Positions 1 through 10,825 are shown, numbered from the stretch's first letter. The stretch: 64,000 nucleotides of DNA from Segatella hominis (GCF_019249725.2 NZ_CP137559.1:1221501-1285500), one strand, 5' to 3'. Notes: generated from the sequence alone by a model not told the origin. A program made the numbers and translations.

Positions 1-28
1 AACCGCTATCAGGAATCAATAAATCCAT
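1..28 (-). CDS. atpF: ATP synthase F0 subunit b, N-terminal fragment (window edge)
   Basis: Only the first nine codons lie inside the window. Reading the minus strand from the CAT at 26-28 gives MDLLIPDSG, which matches the short periplasmic start of Bacteroidetes F0 b subunits just before their single membrane helix. The b subunit forms the peripheral stalk that ties the F1 head to the a subunit. The position directly downstream of atpE is the expected one (atpE-atpF). The call rests on nine residues plus gene order. Confidence 0.8.
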
Positions 29-86
29 ATATACTGGTTAAAGTTTTACTTAAACGTTTTTTAATTAACTAACTCTTTTTGAGCCA

Positions 87-132
87 CCGTTCTCCGTCCT
101 CAATCTTATTTAAAAACAAATATTGAGAACGG
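87..132 (-). other. atpE-atpF intergenic hairpin with two alternative stems
   Basis: The 124-bp gap between atpE and atpF holds an inverted repeat, CCGTTCTC at 87-94 and GAGAACGG at 125-132. A second one, CTCAAT at 99-104 and ATTGAG at 122-127, shares the bases 125-127, so the two stems compete. There is no U-run, so a simple terminator is unlikely. A processing or stability structure that lets atpE (many c subunits per enzyme) be expressed above atpF (two b subunits) is an inference. Confidence 0.4.
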
Positions 133-152
133 CAAACTGTGACAGCAAAATA

Positions 153-404
<252 letters not shown>

Positions 405-465
405 TTAAGTTGTTAATATTTTCTTTATTTAATGTTTAATTGAATGTAGATTCCGTAATTATAAA

Positions 466-1575
466 TTACTTCACTACCTCTGGCTCAGCCTCATGAGACT
501 TTACATGAGCCAGCGAGATGAATACTGCACTCAGCATGGTGAATACCAATGCCTGAATGTAGCTTACCAATACTTCGAGGAGCATCATAAAAGCGCTCAT
601 CGCAACACTTACTATTGTCATACCCGTACCTGCCACATAGTTGGCGATAGCATTCTCACTGATGTTGAACATGATGAAAATGATAGCCGCAAACGAAAGT
701 GCGATGGCGTGACCCGCCATCATGTTGGCGAAGAGTCGGATAATCAGAGCCAGCGGTTTCGTAAAGATTCCGAAAAGCTCGATGAATGGCATCAGTGGCA
801 CTGGCACCTTCAACCACGTTGGTACCTCCGGCCAGAAGATTTCCTTCCAGTATTCCTTGGTACCGGTGAAGTTGGTAATCAGGAATGTCGTTACACCGAA
901 GAATACGGTGCAGGCGATATTACCCGTCAGGTTACCACCACCTGGAGGGAATGGTACGATACCCATGATATTCGCCACGAAGATAAAGAAGAAGCAAGTA
1001 AGCAACCATGGTGCGTACTTTGGGGCTTCCTTACCCAGTGTGGCCTCAATTACATCGGTATATACCGACATGATGAACATGTGCATCAGTCCCACAAATC
1101 CCTTTGGTGCAGGGTCATCCACCTTGTGGTTCCTGCACCAGCGGGCTGGTATCAGGACACAGAGCAACAGGATGATAGCATCGATGAAGAGCACGCAAAC
1201 GGTCTTCGTGATGGAGATGTCGAGAGGACGAACCTCCTGGCCTCCCACCTTCTCTACTATCTTGTTGGGATTCGCCTGCGCATCAGCGTTCTTGATCACC
1301 AGGTTGAAAGGTCCTGGACGGTCTCCATTGGCATCCTTCTCTTCCGAGAATTCGCTGCTACAGAAGACGTGCCAGCCCGTTGAGCTCTTCACGATGATAG
1401 GCAGATGAATCACTACGGGATGGTCTCCCACCTTTGTGATATGCCATTCATAAGAATCCTTGATATGACCCCACAATATCTCTTTCACGTCGATGTTTTC
1501 CTTGGCCGATACCTGCAGAGGTGCCAGCGTGAAAAGCAGCATCGCCATCAAGAGGAATTGCTTGAGATGTTTCAT
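466..1575 (-). CDS. atpB: ATP synthase F0 subunit a, with extended N-terminal periplasmic domain
   Basis: The stator channel protein of F0, 369 residues. A signal-peptide-like start (residues 1-24, ending VSA) is followed by a roughly 100-residue soluble region. The membrane part begins near residue 125. The essential arginine is Arg280 in the segment LALIIRLFANMMAGH, facing the c-ring Glu. E. coli subunit a has 271 residues; the extra N-terminal domain is usual for Bacteroidetes and is probably cleaved or periplasmic. It lies between the AtpI-like gene and atpE in the atp operon. Confidence 0.96.
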   Translation of the reverse strand: MKHLKQFLLMAMLLFTLAPLQVSAKENIDVKEILWGHIKDSYEWHITKVGDHPVVIHLPIIVKSSTGWHVFCSSEFSEEKDANGDRPGPFNLVIKNADAQANPNKIVEKVGGQEVRPLDISITKTVCVLFIDAIILLLCVLIPARWCRNHKVDDPAPKGFVGLMHMFIMSVYTDVIEATLGKEAPKYAPWLLTCFFFIFVANIMGIVPFPPGGGNLTGNIACTVFFGVTTFLITNFTGTKEYWKEIFWPEVPTWLKVPVPLMPFIELFGIFTKPLALIIRLFANMMAGHAIALSFAAIIFIMFNISENAIANYVAGTGMTIVSVAMSAFMMLLEVLVSYIQALVFTMLSAVFISLAHVKSHEAEPEVVK

Positions 1576-1625
1576 ATTCTTTAATTCTTATTTTTAATTT
1601 ATTAATCTGTTTGTCTCAAAGTCGC

Positions 1626-2069
1626 TTAAGAAAGACGACCTTTTTTCTCTACCCGAGTGAAATAAACGCAATCGAATACGAGAAGAACTATATAGAAAAG
1701 AGCAAAGATAGCTGTAAAGCCTAATATGTTCTGCTTATCACATACAAGTACGTAGATGAGAAACACCAAGATTCCAGCCATCAACTTCACAACCAAAGCC
1801 GCCAAGTAAAACTTGGCAAGATTTGCAGGTGAAGACTTTGCTATCGCTTTCCATGCTTCACTGTAAGCAGTACTTGCAACAAGCGAGAACAACGCACTCA
1901 CAATCAGAGGATTAACCACCTGAGCAATTATATCTTCGCATTGAGCAGACAATCTGCAGGCAAAAAGTATGACCAAGGCCACACCCGCTGTCAACCAGAG
2001 CGAAATCTGTTTATACTTGATATCAACTTGCCTGATATATTGCAAGCGCATCTTTTCTTCCTTTTCCAT
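1626..2069 (-). CDS. AtpI-like membrane protein of the atp operon
   Basis: A 147-residue protein with about four predicted membrane helices (roughly 22-40, 52-70, 88-108, 115-135) and a basic C-terminus. It starts 2 bp after the atpC stop and lies upstream of atpB, the slot where many bacteria carry atpI, whose product assists c-ring assembly or ion supply. No sequence motif proves AtpI homology by eye, so the role is inferred from position, size and topology. Confidence 0.6.
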   Translation of the reverse strand: MEKEEKMRLQYIRQVDIKYKQISLWLTAGVALVILFACRLSAQCEDIIAQVVNPLIVSALFSLVASTAYSEAWKAIAKSSPANLAKFYLAALVVKLMAGILVFLIYVLVCDKQNILGFTAIFALFYIVLLVFDCVYFTRVEKKGRLS

Positions 2070-2071
2070 AT

Positions 2072-2311
2072 CTATACTTCTACACAGAGGCTTACTTCGT
2101 TTTTCTTACATTCCACGAATCCACCCTGTATGTTCATCACTTGCTTGCCTTCCTTGGTAGTGTATTCCACCTTGCCTATTTCAAGCGAGGAGATAATAGG
2201 AGCGTGATCGTTGAGAATCTCGAATGAACCGAGAGTTCCAGGAACCAGAACGCTCTCCACTTCACCTTGGAAGACTATTTTCTCGGGAGAAACTATCTTA
2301 AGTTTTAACAT
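2072..2311 (-). CDS. atpC: ATP synthase F1 subunit epsilon, short form
   Basis: Only 79 residues, covering the N-terminal beta-sandwich domain (MLKLKIVSPEKIVF..., VPGTLGSFEILNDHAPIISSL) that contacts gamma and the c ring. The C-terminal two-helix domain present in E. coli epsilon (about 138 residues) is absent. That domain mediates ATP-hydrolysis inhibition in many bacteria, so this enzyme must control reverse activity differently or not at all (inference). Short epsilon is common in Bacteroidetes. It follows atpD by about 100 bp. Confidence 0.94.
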   Translation of the reverse strand: MLKLKIVSPEKIVFQGEVESVLVPGTLGSFEILNDHAPIISSLEIGKVEYTTKEGKQVMNIQGGFVECKKNEVSLCVEV

Positions 2312-2318
2312 AATCTTT

Positions 2319-2407
2319 AACTTTGAATTTTGAACTTTGAACTTTGAACTTTATAATAACCCAATATTGCTATCGAATTCTTCATTCTTCGTTCTTCACT
2401 CTTCACT
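2319..2407. repeat. Two simple tandem repeats in the atpD-atpC gap
   Basis: The gap between atpD and atpC contains a run of about four to five copies of a 7-8 bp unit (GAACTTT/TGAATTT) at 2319-2352 and a second run of TTCTTCA/TTCTTCG-type units at 2378-2407. Such short direct repeats expand by replication slippage. They lie inside the atp operon, between two subunits needed in different numbers (three beta, one epsilon). Confidence 0.7.
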
Positions 2408-2412
2408 AAAGA

Positions 2413-3942
<1,530 letters not shown>

Positions 3943-3996
3943 CTATAAGTTTAAATTTATTTATTATTATAGTTGTTATCTTATTTAACGACCCTG

Positions 3997-4028
3997 CAAA
4001 AGTAACAACAATTTAAGAAAACTCCAAA
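3997..4028 (-). promoter_or_regulatory. atp operon promoter (Bacteroidetes type)
   Basis: On the minus strand TTTG (4025-4028) is followed after 20 bp by TACTTTTG (3997-4004), matching the Bacteroidetes vegetative promoter TTTG-N19/20-TAnnTTTG. The atpD start is 58 nt downstream of the -7 box. Confidence 0.7.
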
Positions 4029-4111
4029 TAAAAATGAAGTTTAATTCTCCTTTAAACCATTTTTAGTGCCGTTTAAATCATTTTTACTTTTACATTGATT
4101 CTCAAAACCTT

Positions 4112-4163
4112 GAATGTTGAGTGTTTTTTCAGATTTCTTTTCAGAAACCCACACTCAACATTC
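4112..4163 (-). terminator. 12-bp inverted repeat downstream of pfkA
   Basis: GAATGTTGAGTG at 4112-4123 pairs perfectly with CACTCAACATTC at 4152-4163 around a 28-nt A/T-rich loop. It starts 20 bp past the pfkA stop and lies about 85 bp upstream of the atp promoter. No clean U-run follows on the minus strand, so it may be a 3' stabilising hairpin or a protein site rather than a textbook terminator. Confidence 0.45.
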
Positions 4164-4182
4164 GGCTTTGACATCATCAAGT

Positions 4183-5160
4183 TTAGATGCTCAATTCATC
4201 AAGCACCTTGATCAATTTACGGTCAAATGGTTTGTCTGAGCGGATAGCTTCTGACAATGGAACATAAACAACCTCATTATTACGCACACCAATCATGACA
4301 TTTCTCTGTCCCTGTATGATGGCTTCTATAGCACCACAACCTGTACGGGAAGCAAGGATTCTGTCACGGGCAGAAGGACGACCGCCACGCTGCAAGTGAC
4401 CTAAGATAGAAACACGCACATCAAACTCTGGGAACTCCTTGCGTACACGGTCTGCATAGTAGAGTGCACCACACTTAGGACTTTCAGAGACGATAACGAT
4501 ACAACTCTTCTTAGATTTACGGATACCACGCTCCATAAACTGAGCCAACTGGTCAACATCCGTACTGTCTTCAGGAATGATAGCAGCCTCTGCACCACTT
4601 GCGATAGCACTGTTCTGTGCCAGGAAACCAGCATCACGTCCCATTACCTCAATGAAGAAAATACGCTCATGGCTCTGGGCGGTATCACGGATACGGTCCA
4701 CACATTCCACGATTGTATTCATGGTAGTATCATAACCGATTGTATTATCTGTTCCATAAAGGTCATTATCAATAGTACCAGGGAGGCCAATGCAGCAAAC
4801 ATCAAATTCGCGGGCGAAATTCATCGCACCAGTCAGCGAACCATTACCACCGATAACCACAAGGGCATCGATTTCTTCTTTCTGAATGGTCTCGAAAGCC
4901 TTCTGACGACCTTCTTCTGTCATAAATTCCTTAGAACGAGCTGTTTTCAGTATAGTACCACCTGTACCGATGATACCACTCACATTTTCTGTGGTAAAAG
5001 TCTTGATCTCATCATTGATAAGACCATCATAACCACGATAGATACCCTTTACGTTGAAACCATTGTAAATTGCAGCACGAGTTACCGCACGGATAGCTGC
5101 ATTCATTCCTGGAGCATCACCTCCAGAGGTCAAAATACCTATAGTTTTAATTTTTGCCAT
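4183..5160 (-). CDS. pfkA: 6-phosphofructokinase PfkA family
   Basis: Catalyses phosphorylation of fructose 6-phosphate, the committed step of glycolysis, in the cytosol. It has 325 residues, the usual PfkA length. The nucleotide loop [12 protein letters not shown] lies at 11-22, the catalytic PGTIDND at 127-133 (Asp131 as base) and EVMGR binds substrate. The motif that reads GGDGS in E. coli is GGNGS here (104-108). The Gly after it is typical of ATP users rather than PPi users, but the Mg-ATP-contacting Asp is replaced by Asn106. A copy of the recurring 18-bp motif (5166-5183) sits 5 bp upstream of the start. Confidence 0.93.
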   Translation of the reverse strand: MAKIKTIGILTSGGDAPGMNAAIRAVTRAAIYNGFNVKGIYRGYDGLINDEIKTFTTENVSGIIGTGGTILKTARSKEFMTEEGRQKAFETIQKEEIDALVVIGGNGSLTGAMNFAREFDVCCIGLPGTIDNDLYGTDNTIGYDTTMNTIVECVDRIRDTAQSHERIFFIEVMGRDAGFLAQNSAIASGAEAAIIPEDSTDVDQLAQFMERGIRKSKKSCIVIVSESPKCGALYYADRVRKEFPEFDVRVSILGHLQRGGRPSARDRILASRTGCGAIEAIIQGQRNVMIGVRNNEVVYVPLSEAIRSDKPFDRKLIKVLDELSI

Positions 5161-5165
5161 AACTA

Positions 5166-5183
5166 TATACCTTATTATATTAT
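5166..5183 (-). promoter_or_regulatory. Copy of recurring motif upstream of pfkA
   Basis: Minus-strand ATAATATAATAAGGTATA, 16 of 18 identical to the motif copies at 14595 and 17481. It ends 5 bp before the pfkA start, so the AAGG could also act as a ribosome-binding element. Function unknown. Confidence 0.4.
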
Positions 5184-5341
5184 TATATGTTTATTCTGAA
5201 TTAGTTTTATCTGAATTTATATTCAGTTTTATTCTGATTACGTGCCTTTCACGCAATGTGAATGCTTTTCATATTTTTATTCTCATTTTCCAGAGTATAA
5301 GAATACTCTTTTATCAAAATATAAGAATAAGGATAAATTCT

Positions 5342-6778
5342 TTAAATCAACAAACACGTAGCTCCCGAAACAAGATTGTGTGAGAGCCAGAGGATGGCAA
5401 GTCCAATAACGCCACCCAAAAGAGCCTTCCAACCAACATTACGGAAGAACCAAGTAATGCGCATCCGCTCCATTTTCATCAGAGCCAATCCACTTACCGT
5501 ACCAATACCCAATACATTTCCACCTGCCATGACACAATAAGCAATCACCTGCCAATACAAGCCATTGCAACTGTAATCTGTCATCCCTTCCAACAATTCA
5601 TTCTGCAAAGGAAGATCAGGCAAAGAGAAGAAATTGATGGCTGTAGCGAAATTATCCAAAACTGTACTGATAACACCTGCCACCACACCATGTGTCCACA
5701 CACTCGGATTCTGCTCATCCACACCCAGATACTCAGTCAGCGCATTGAAAGCACCAGTTTCCTTCACCACAGCAACCGCCATCATGATTCCCATTACAAA
5801 AAGAATCATCTGAATGACTCCATACTGCAACACACGAGGTGTACGACGATCCACCATGGCATCCATATTCATGAGCTTACGGTTGAAAATCTCATTTACC
5901 ACCCACAAAATAGCGAGAACACAGAGTGCACCCAAGAATGGACTCAGTTTCGTAATATTATGGAATGTAGGAATAAACCATAATCCACCTATACCAACAA
6001 AAAGCATCACGAGGCGCTGCCAAACATTCAGACGAGTATCATCGCCTCTGTAGGGCATCACAATCCACTCCGTTTCTACCCTTTCCGGCAACTGTTTGGA
6101 AATCATATAAGTAGGAATCAGCCAGGCTGCCAGACAAGGCAAAAACAACGCCATAGAGAAAGCTGTAGCCGTAACCAAACCTCCATTCCAAAGCACCAGA
6201 CCTTCAGGATTTCCAATCACAGTCAAAGCACCACCGCAATTGGCAGCCAGCAATATAGCACTGCCATAAAACATACGCTGACGACGACTCGGGATAATGC
6301 CATGCATAATCGTAAGCATCATCACAGTAGTCGTGAGATTATCAAGATTGGCAGATATAATAAAGGTAACTATTGCTAAAGTCCACAGCATTTTCTTGCT
6401 TTTACGGGTACGCAAAAGTTGGCTGATAAAATCAAAGCAACCATTATTATTCAAGATCTCAACAATAGTCATAGTAGATAAAAGGAAGAGTACGATTTCA
6501 GCCGCTCTTCCCACGTATGGCAGAAAGACAAAACGTGAAATGAAATTCTTGACAGCGACACTATTGTCAGGAATAATATTCCATTCATCGGCATGCAGAT
6601 AGTTAGAAAATTCATACGCATGCTGACTGGTCACGAAGTCCATACCAAAGCAAATATAGAGTACCCATCCTACCGTTCCCGCGAAAATCGCAACGGCAGC
6701 ACGGTTAACTTTGGTAACATTCTCCGTCGCAATGAGGAGACAACCAATCAAAAATATGCCTACAATGACTAATGTCAT
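5342..6778 (-). CDS. nhaD: NhaD-type sodium:proton antiporter
   Basis: An integral membrane protein of 478 residues with about 12-13 helices, of the ion-transporter superfamily that includes NhaD and citrate carriers. Conserved polar helices read ANLDNLTTTVMMLTI and ISTVLDNFATAINFFSL, the paired NLDN/LDNF half-helices expected at the ion path, plus NCGGALTVIGNPEG. It should export Na+ in exchange for H+. The start is set at 6778 because a promoter-like -7 box (TATCTTTG, minus strand, 6805-6812) lies 27 nt upstream; a longer frame beginning at 6910 would start upstream of that promoter. Confidence 0.88.
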   Translation of the reverse strand: MTLVIVGIFLIGCLLIATENVTKVNRAAVAIFAGTVGWVLYICFGMDFVTSQHAYEFSNYLHADEWNIIPDNSVAVKNFISRFVFLPYVGRAAEIVLFLLSTMTIVEILNNNGCFDFISQLLRTRKSKKMLWTLAIVTFIISANLDNLTTTVMMLTIMHGIIPSRRQRMFYGSAILLAANCGGALTVIGNPEGLVLWNGGLVTATAFSMALFLPCLAAWLIPTYMISKQLPERVETEWIVMPYRGDDTRLNVWQRLVMLFVGIGGLWFIPTFHNITKLSPFLGALCVLAILWVVNEIFNRKLMNMDAMVDRRTPRVLQYGVIQMILFVMGIMMAVAVVKETGAFNALTEYLGVDEQNPSVWTHGVVAGVISTVLDNFATAINFFSLPDLPLQNELLEGMTDYSCNGLYWQVIAYCVMAGGNVLGIGTVSGLALMKMERMRITWFFRNVGWKALLGGVIGLAILWLSHNLVSGATCLLI

Positions 6779-6804
6779 AACTATTATCTTTACATTTCGA
6801 ACGC

Positions 6805-6838
6805 AAAGATAACAATTATTCTTAATATAACGACAAAT
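6805..6838 (-). promoter_or_regulatory. nhaD promoter
   Basis: Minus-strand TTTG (6835-6838) and TATCTTTG (6805-6812) with about 22 bp between them. The spacing is slightly long for the Bacteroidetes consensus. Confidence 0.5.
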
Positions 6839-6931
6839 CGAATGGATTTTTTTACCGGTTTTAACGGAAAAGTAATAATTTACGAGTATATTGTTACACA
6901 TTTGCCACATACGGTTAGCAATATCGCCCCT

Positions 6932-8413
6932 TTACCGTTTCAACCGTGCCATTATTTTTTCAATAAGATGCGTCTTGGTTTTGATGATGTACAAACTGAA
7001 ACAAACATTCATCGCAGAAAAGACGAAAGCAGCCAGCCAATAATAGAAGTTCAAATCTACCGAAACAACAACAGTCAATGCAAAAAGACAAAACAACGTT
7101 TCAATACCCATATAGAGGTAAGCACTTTTAGAAATTGCCATAGAATAATAAATCCTGCTAAAGAAACACACAGCTATGGCCTCCACAAAATAAGCAAGAA
7201 CAATACCAATTCCCATACCCGTAAGACCATATAAATTGAAACCAATAATCTCAAAAACAAAAAGAAGCACTACGGCAAAAGTCTCCTGCCCCAAGAACAC
7301 AAAAGACTGCCCTTTGGATAACGGAAGATATTCTATAGGAAGATACACGGCACGGAACAACATGCTGACAGCAGCAAATTGCGCCATCAGAAGAATGCCC
7401 ATAAAACTCTTATCGTAAAGCAGAGGAATCAAAATAGGCAAACCAAAAATCAGCATGATGATAAAAGGAGATATCAGAAGCGTATTCACCTCTATCTGAC
7501 GGTTAACACAGGCATTCAGTTCACTTCCTTTTCCTTTAATACACGATAATCTCGGATAATAATCAGATTCCATAGCTGAAAAAACGAGACCACCATACAC
7601 CAAAACCAGCGTAGAGCAGGCATTAAACAGACCCACCTCTTCCAAATCTCCCACATTATTAAGATAGGTGCGTACTAAGAACTCAGCGCCACTATTGATG
7701 ACACCGGAGAGAACAAACGCAATTCCTAATCTGATGACATGAACACCGGACTTCAAATAGCTACGTCTTAGTGATATTAAATAAGGATAATACCTTAAAG
7801 AATAGCGCATTACACACACCAATTGAACAAACGCTTGAAAGTTTAGCACAAAGACGATTCCCGCCTGTCCCCACAGATAATATACAGGAGCAGATATGAT
7901 CAAAGACGCTGCAACAACATAAAGAGAAGAATAGGCCAAAGCCTTCAATTGACGGGTAGCCTTCAGCACGGCCATTTCCCCGCCAACAAGAATAGTCAAT
8001 CCAACCGTTGGTGCTAATAACATGTAATGAAGCGTATGATTACCCCAAGTAAAAGTCCAGTTATTGAAAAGTGGTCCTAAACATACACACACCAGCACGC
8101 CCAAAACAGCAGTCAGAAGTACCCACGAGCGAATCAGCTTGATAGATTCAAGTAATTGTTTAGGAGCACGGTCATAATTCTCTGATATTTCGTGTACTGC
8201 GCTTGTAGGAATACCAAAAGAAGTAGCAGAAACCATCATATTGATAGTGGAATTCAACAGAGAGACCATTCCCATACCATTTGGCCCCAAGAACAAAGCA
8301 GCGAACTTGTTGCGTACAATACCAACAAGCACACTAAGTCCCTGTACACCGCCAAGAATGCCGGTGTATTTGAGAATATGAGAGTAGCTATCTTCTTTTT
8401 CTTTATTTTCCAT
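6932..8413 (-). CDS. Wzx-like polysaccharide flippase (O-antigen translocase family)
   Basis: A 493-residue MOP-superfamily membrane protein with about 14 helices, starting with GGVQGLSVLVGIVRNKFAA, typical of O-antigen or lipid-linked oligosaccharide flippases. It should move an undecaprenyl-linked sugar unit to the periplasmic face. It stands alone: no glycosyltransferases or polymerase flank it, so its substrate cannot be told from context. It ends 20 bp upstream of the longest possible nhaD frame. MATE- or MurJ-like export is the alternative, but the N-terminus fits Wzx better. Confidence 0.82.
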   Translation of the reverse strand: MENKEKEDSYSHILKYTGILGGVQGLSVLVGIVRNKFAALFLGPNGMGMVSLLNSTINMMVSATSFGIPTSAVHEISENYDRAPKQLLESIKLIRSWVLLTAVLGVLVCVCLGPLFNNWTFTWGNHTLHYMLLAPTVGLTILVGGEMAVLKATRQLKALAYSSLYVVAASLIISAPVYYLWGQAGIVFVLNFQAFVQLVCVMRYSLRYYPYLISLRRSYLKSGVHVIRLGIAFVLSGVINSGAEFLVRTYLNNVGDLEEVGLFNACSTLVLVYGGLVFSAMESDYYPRLSCIKGKGSELNACVNRQIEVNTLLISPFIIMLIFGLPILIPLLYDKSFMGILLMAQFAAVSMLFRAVYLPIEYLPLSKGQSFVFLGQETFAVVLLFVFEIIGFNLYGLTGMGIGIVLAYFVEAIAVCFFSRIYYSMAISKSAYLYMGIETLFCLFALTVVVSVDLNFYYWLAAFVFSAMNVCFSLYIIKTKTHLIEKIMARLKR

Positions 8414-8542
8414 CTATTATAAAACGCTAACCTAAAAGAAATATTGCCTTAAGCAGCAATAATATTCCTTCTACGCCCATCAACTATCTATCTATCATCA
8501 ATGAGTATCTGCACCCAAGCAGTTTTTATAGAGTATATTTCA

Positions 8543-8558
8543 TATATATAATAAGGTA
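8543..8558 (+). promoter_or_regulatory. Recurring motif copy upstream of the rpsA promoter
   Basis: TATATATAATAAGGTA on the plus strand, matching the first 15 bases of the motif at 14595-14612. It lies 100 bp upstream of the rpsA -7 box. The rest of the 316-bp gap between the flippase and rpsA is AT-rich with no ORF. Confidence 0.5.
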
Positions 8559-8633
8559 AAATAGGAAATAGCCCCATTTTATAGCCCAAAAATGTTAAAA
8601 TACAATAAATATCAGCATTTATATCTCTCCAAA

Positions 8634-8665
8634 TTGGGTTATTCCGCCAAAAATGAGTAATTTTG
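8634..8665 (+). promoter_or_regulatory. rpsA promoter
   Basis: TAATTTTG at 8658-8665 matches the TAnnTTTG -7 box. A TTG at 8634-8636 lies 21 bp upstream. The predicted leader to the rpsA ATG at 8730 is about 60 nt. Confidence 0.6.
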
Positions 8666-8729
8666 CGCCCGATTTATATAATTCACATAAAGTCTAACTT
8701 TATTAATTTTTAATTTTTTATTTAATTTT

Positions 8730-10511
8730 ATGTCAGATTTAAAGAACGTAAAGCCATTGGACGACTTCAATTGGGACGAGTTTGAGAATGGCGGCAGCGC
8801 AAACGTCAGCAAAGAGGACCTCGAGAAGGCCTATGACGAAACTCTTAACAAAGTAACTGAACATCAGGTTGTAGAGGGTACTGTAATCTCTGTTGATAAG
8901 AAAGAGGTTATCGTAAACATCGGTTACAAGAGCGACGGTATTATCCCAGCTTCTGAATTCCGTTACAACCCAGACTTGAAGGTAGGTGACAAGGTTGAGG
9001 TTTATGTAGAAAACCAGGAAGACGTTAAGGGTCAGTTGGTTCTCTCTCACAAGAAGGCTCGCTTGAGCAAGTCTTGGGAGCGTGTTAACGAGGCTCTTGA
9101 GAACGAGGAAGTTATCCAGGGTTATATCAAGTGCCGCACTAAGGGCGGTATGATTGTTGACGTTTTCGGTATCGAAGCTTTCTTGCCAGGAAGCCAGATT
9201 GACGTTCACCCTATACGCGACTACGATATCTTCGTAGGCAAGACAATGGAGTTCAAGGTTGTAAAGATCAACCAGGAGTTCCGCAATGTTGTTGTATCTC
9301 ACAAGGCTCTCATCGAGCAGGAGTTGGAGCAGCAGCGTAAAGAAATCATCGGTAAGCTCGAGAAGGGTCAGATCCTCGAAGGTACTGTTAAGAACATCAC
9401 TTCTTACGGTGTATTCGTTGACCTCGGCGGCGTAGATGGTTTGATTCACATCACAGACCTCTCTTGGGGCCGCGTAAGCGATCCACACGAGGTTGTAACA
9501 CTCGACCAGAAGATCAACGTTGTTATCCTCGACTTCGATGAGGAGAAGAAGCGTATCGCTCTTGGTTTGAAGCAGTTGACTCCACACCCATGGGATGCTT
9601 TGGATGCTAACTTGAAGGTTGGTGACCACGTTAAGGGTAAGGTAGTCGTTATGGCTGATTACGGTGCATTCGTAGAGATTGCTCCTGGTGTAGAGGGTCT
9701 TATCCACGTATCTGAGATGTCTTGGAGCCAGCACTTGCGTTCTGCTCAGGACTTCATGAAGGTAGGTGACGAGGTTGAGGCTGTTATCTTGACACTCGAC
9801 CGCGCTGAGCGTAAGATGAGCCTTGGTATCAAGCAGTTGAAGGAAGACCCATGGGAGACCATCGAGGTTAAGTACCCTGTAGGTAGCAAGCACACTGCAA
9901 AGGTTCGCAACTTCACTAACTTCGGTATCTTCGTAGAGCTCGAGGAAGGTGTTGATGGGTTGATCCACATCTCCGACCTCTCTTGGACTAAGAAGGTTAA
10001 GCACCCATCTGAGTTCACAACAGTAGGCGCTGACATCGACGTAGTAGTTCTCGAGATTGATAAGGAGAACCGTCGTTTGAGCCTTGGCCACAAGCAGTTG
10101 GAGGCTAACCCATGGGATGAGTACGAGGCAATCTATACTCCTGGTTCTATCCACAAGGGTACCATCACTGAGATGATGGATAAGGGCGCTGTAGTTGCTC
10201 TCGCAGAGGGTGGCGAAGGCTTCGCAACTCCAAAGCACCTCACTAAGGAGGATGGCTCAATGGCTAAGAAGGGCGAGGAGCTCGACTTCAAGGTTATCGA
10301 GTTCGTTAAGGAGACAAAGCGTATCATCCTCTCTCACTCTCGTACATTCGAGGAGGGCAAGGACGATGTTAAGCCAGCAGCTCCACGCAAGCACAACAAC
10401 GCAGGTCGCAAGAATGAGGCTGCAGCTATCAACAACGTAGCAGCAGGTACTTCACTCGGTGATATCGACGCACTTGCTAAATTGAAGGCTCAGATGGAGG
10501 GTAAGGCTTAA
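8730..10511 (+). CDS. rpsA: 30S ribosomal protein S1
   Basis: A 593-residue protein of repeated S1 (OB-fold) RNA-binding domains, about six in tandem. Several share the signature GxFVxLxxGVDGLIHISDLSW, seen near residues 230-245, 315-330 and 400-420. S1 holds mRNA on the 30S subunit; Bacteroidetes rely little on Shine-Dalgarno pairing, so S1-dependent initiation on A/U-rich leaders matters here (family knowledge). Codon use is strongly biased (AAG, GGT, GTT), as in highly expressed genes. An intrinsic terminator follows at 10569. Confidence 0.97.
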   Translation: MSDLKNVKPLDDFNWDEFENGGSANVSKEDLEKAYDETLNKVTEHQVVEGTVISVDKKEVIVNIGYKSDGIIPASEFRYNPDLKVGDKVEVYVENQEDVKGQLVLSHKKARLSKSWERVNEALENEEVIQGYIKCRTKGGMIVDVFGIEAFLPGSQIDVHPIRDYDIFVGKTMEFKVVKINQEFRNVVVSHKALIEQELEQQRKEIIGKLEKGQILEGTVKNITSYGVFVDLGGVDGLIHITDLSWGRVSDPHEVVTLDQKINVVILDFDEEKKRIALGLKQLTPHPWDALDANLKVGDHVKGKVVVMADYGAFVEIAPGVEGLIHVSEMSWSQHLRSAQDFMKVGDEVEAVILTLDRAERKMSLGIKQLKEDPWETIEVKYPVGSKHTAKVRNFTNFGIFVELEEGVDGLIHISDLSWTKKVKHPSEFTTVGADIDVVVLEIDKENRRLSLGHKQLEANPWDEYEAIYTPGSIHKGTITEMMDKGAVVALAEGGEGFATPKHLTKEDGSMAKKGEELDFKVIEFVKETKRIILSHSRTFEEGKDDVKPAAPRKHNNAGRKNEAAAINNVAAGTSLGDIDALAKLKAQMEGKA

Positions 10512-10568
10512 TCATTAGCCTTTCGCTTCAATTTGAATCGCATTCAATAACAATGCAAAATATTTTAT

Positions 10569-10597
10569 CCCCGGTTCTTTGGAATCGGGGATTTTTT
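10569..10597 (+). terminator. rpsA intrinsic terminator
   Basis: CCCCGGTTC (10569-10577) pairs with GAATCGGGG (10582-10590) across a 4-nt loop, with one G-U pair, followed by ATTTTTTA. Confidence 0.88.
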
Positions 10598-10762
10598 ATC
10601 TCATCATTTTAATAAAAGTCCCCCTATTCTATTGATATTTCATAACAAAGTGAAAGCATATAAAAGAAAGTAGCTAATTGTTTGCAATTCAGGTACATCA
10701 TATCATTTTTCCTCTTTTTTTATGCCAAAAAGAGAACAAATATGCATTTTAAGGGAAAAACA

Positions 10763-10794
10763 TTTGGAAGTTACAAGTTTTCGTCGTAACTTTG
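10763..10794 (+). promoter_or_regulatory. Promoter of the PCMD surface-protein cluster
   Basis: TTTG (10763-10766), 20 bp, TAACTTTG (10787-10794), a near-perfect Bacteroidetes promoter. The first gene starts 31 nt downstream. The rest of the 314-bp gap after rpsA shows only AT-rich sequence. Confidence 0.72.
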
Positions 10795-10825
10795 CACCCG
10801 GTAAAAAAGATTATATTAATAGTTT

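Noticed and set aside
5342..6910. Longer nhaD start at 6910
   Set aside because: The extra 44 residues lie upstream of the promoter-like -7 box and are not membrane-like or conserved in appearance.
8739..10238. A 499-codon open frame opposite rpsA
   Set aside because: It is a shadow created by the strong codon bias of rpsA; its residues have no family features.
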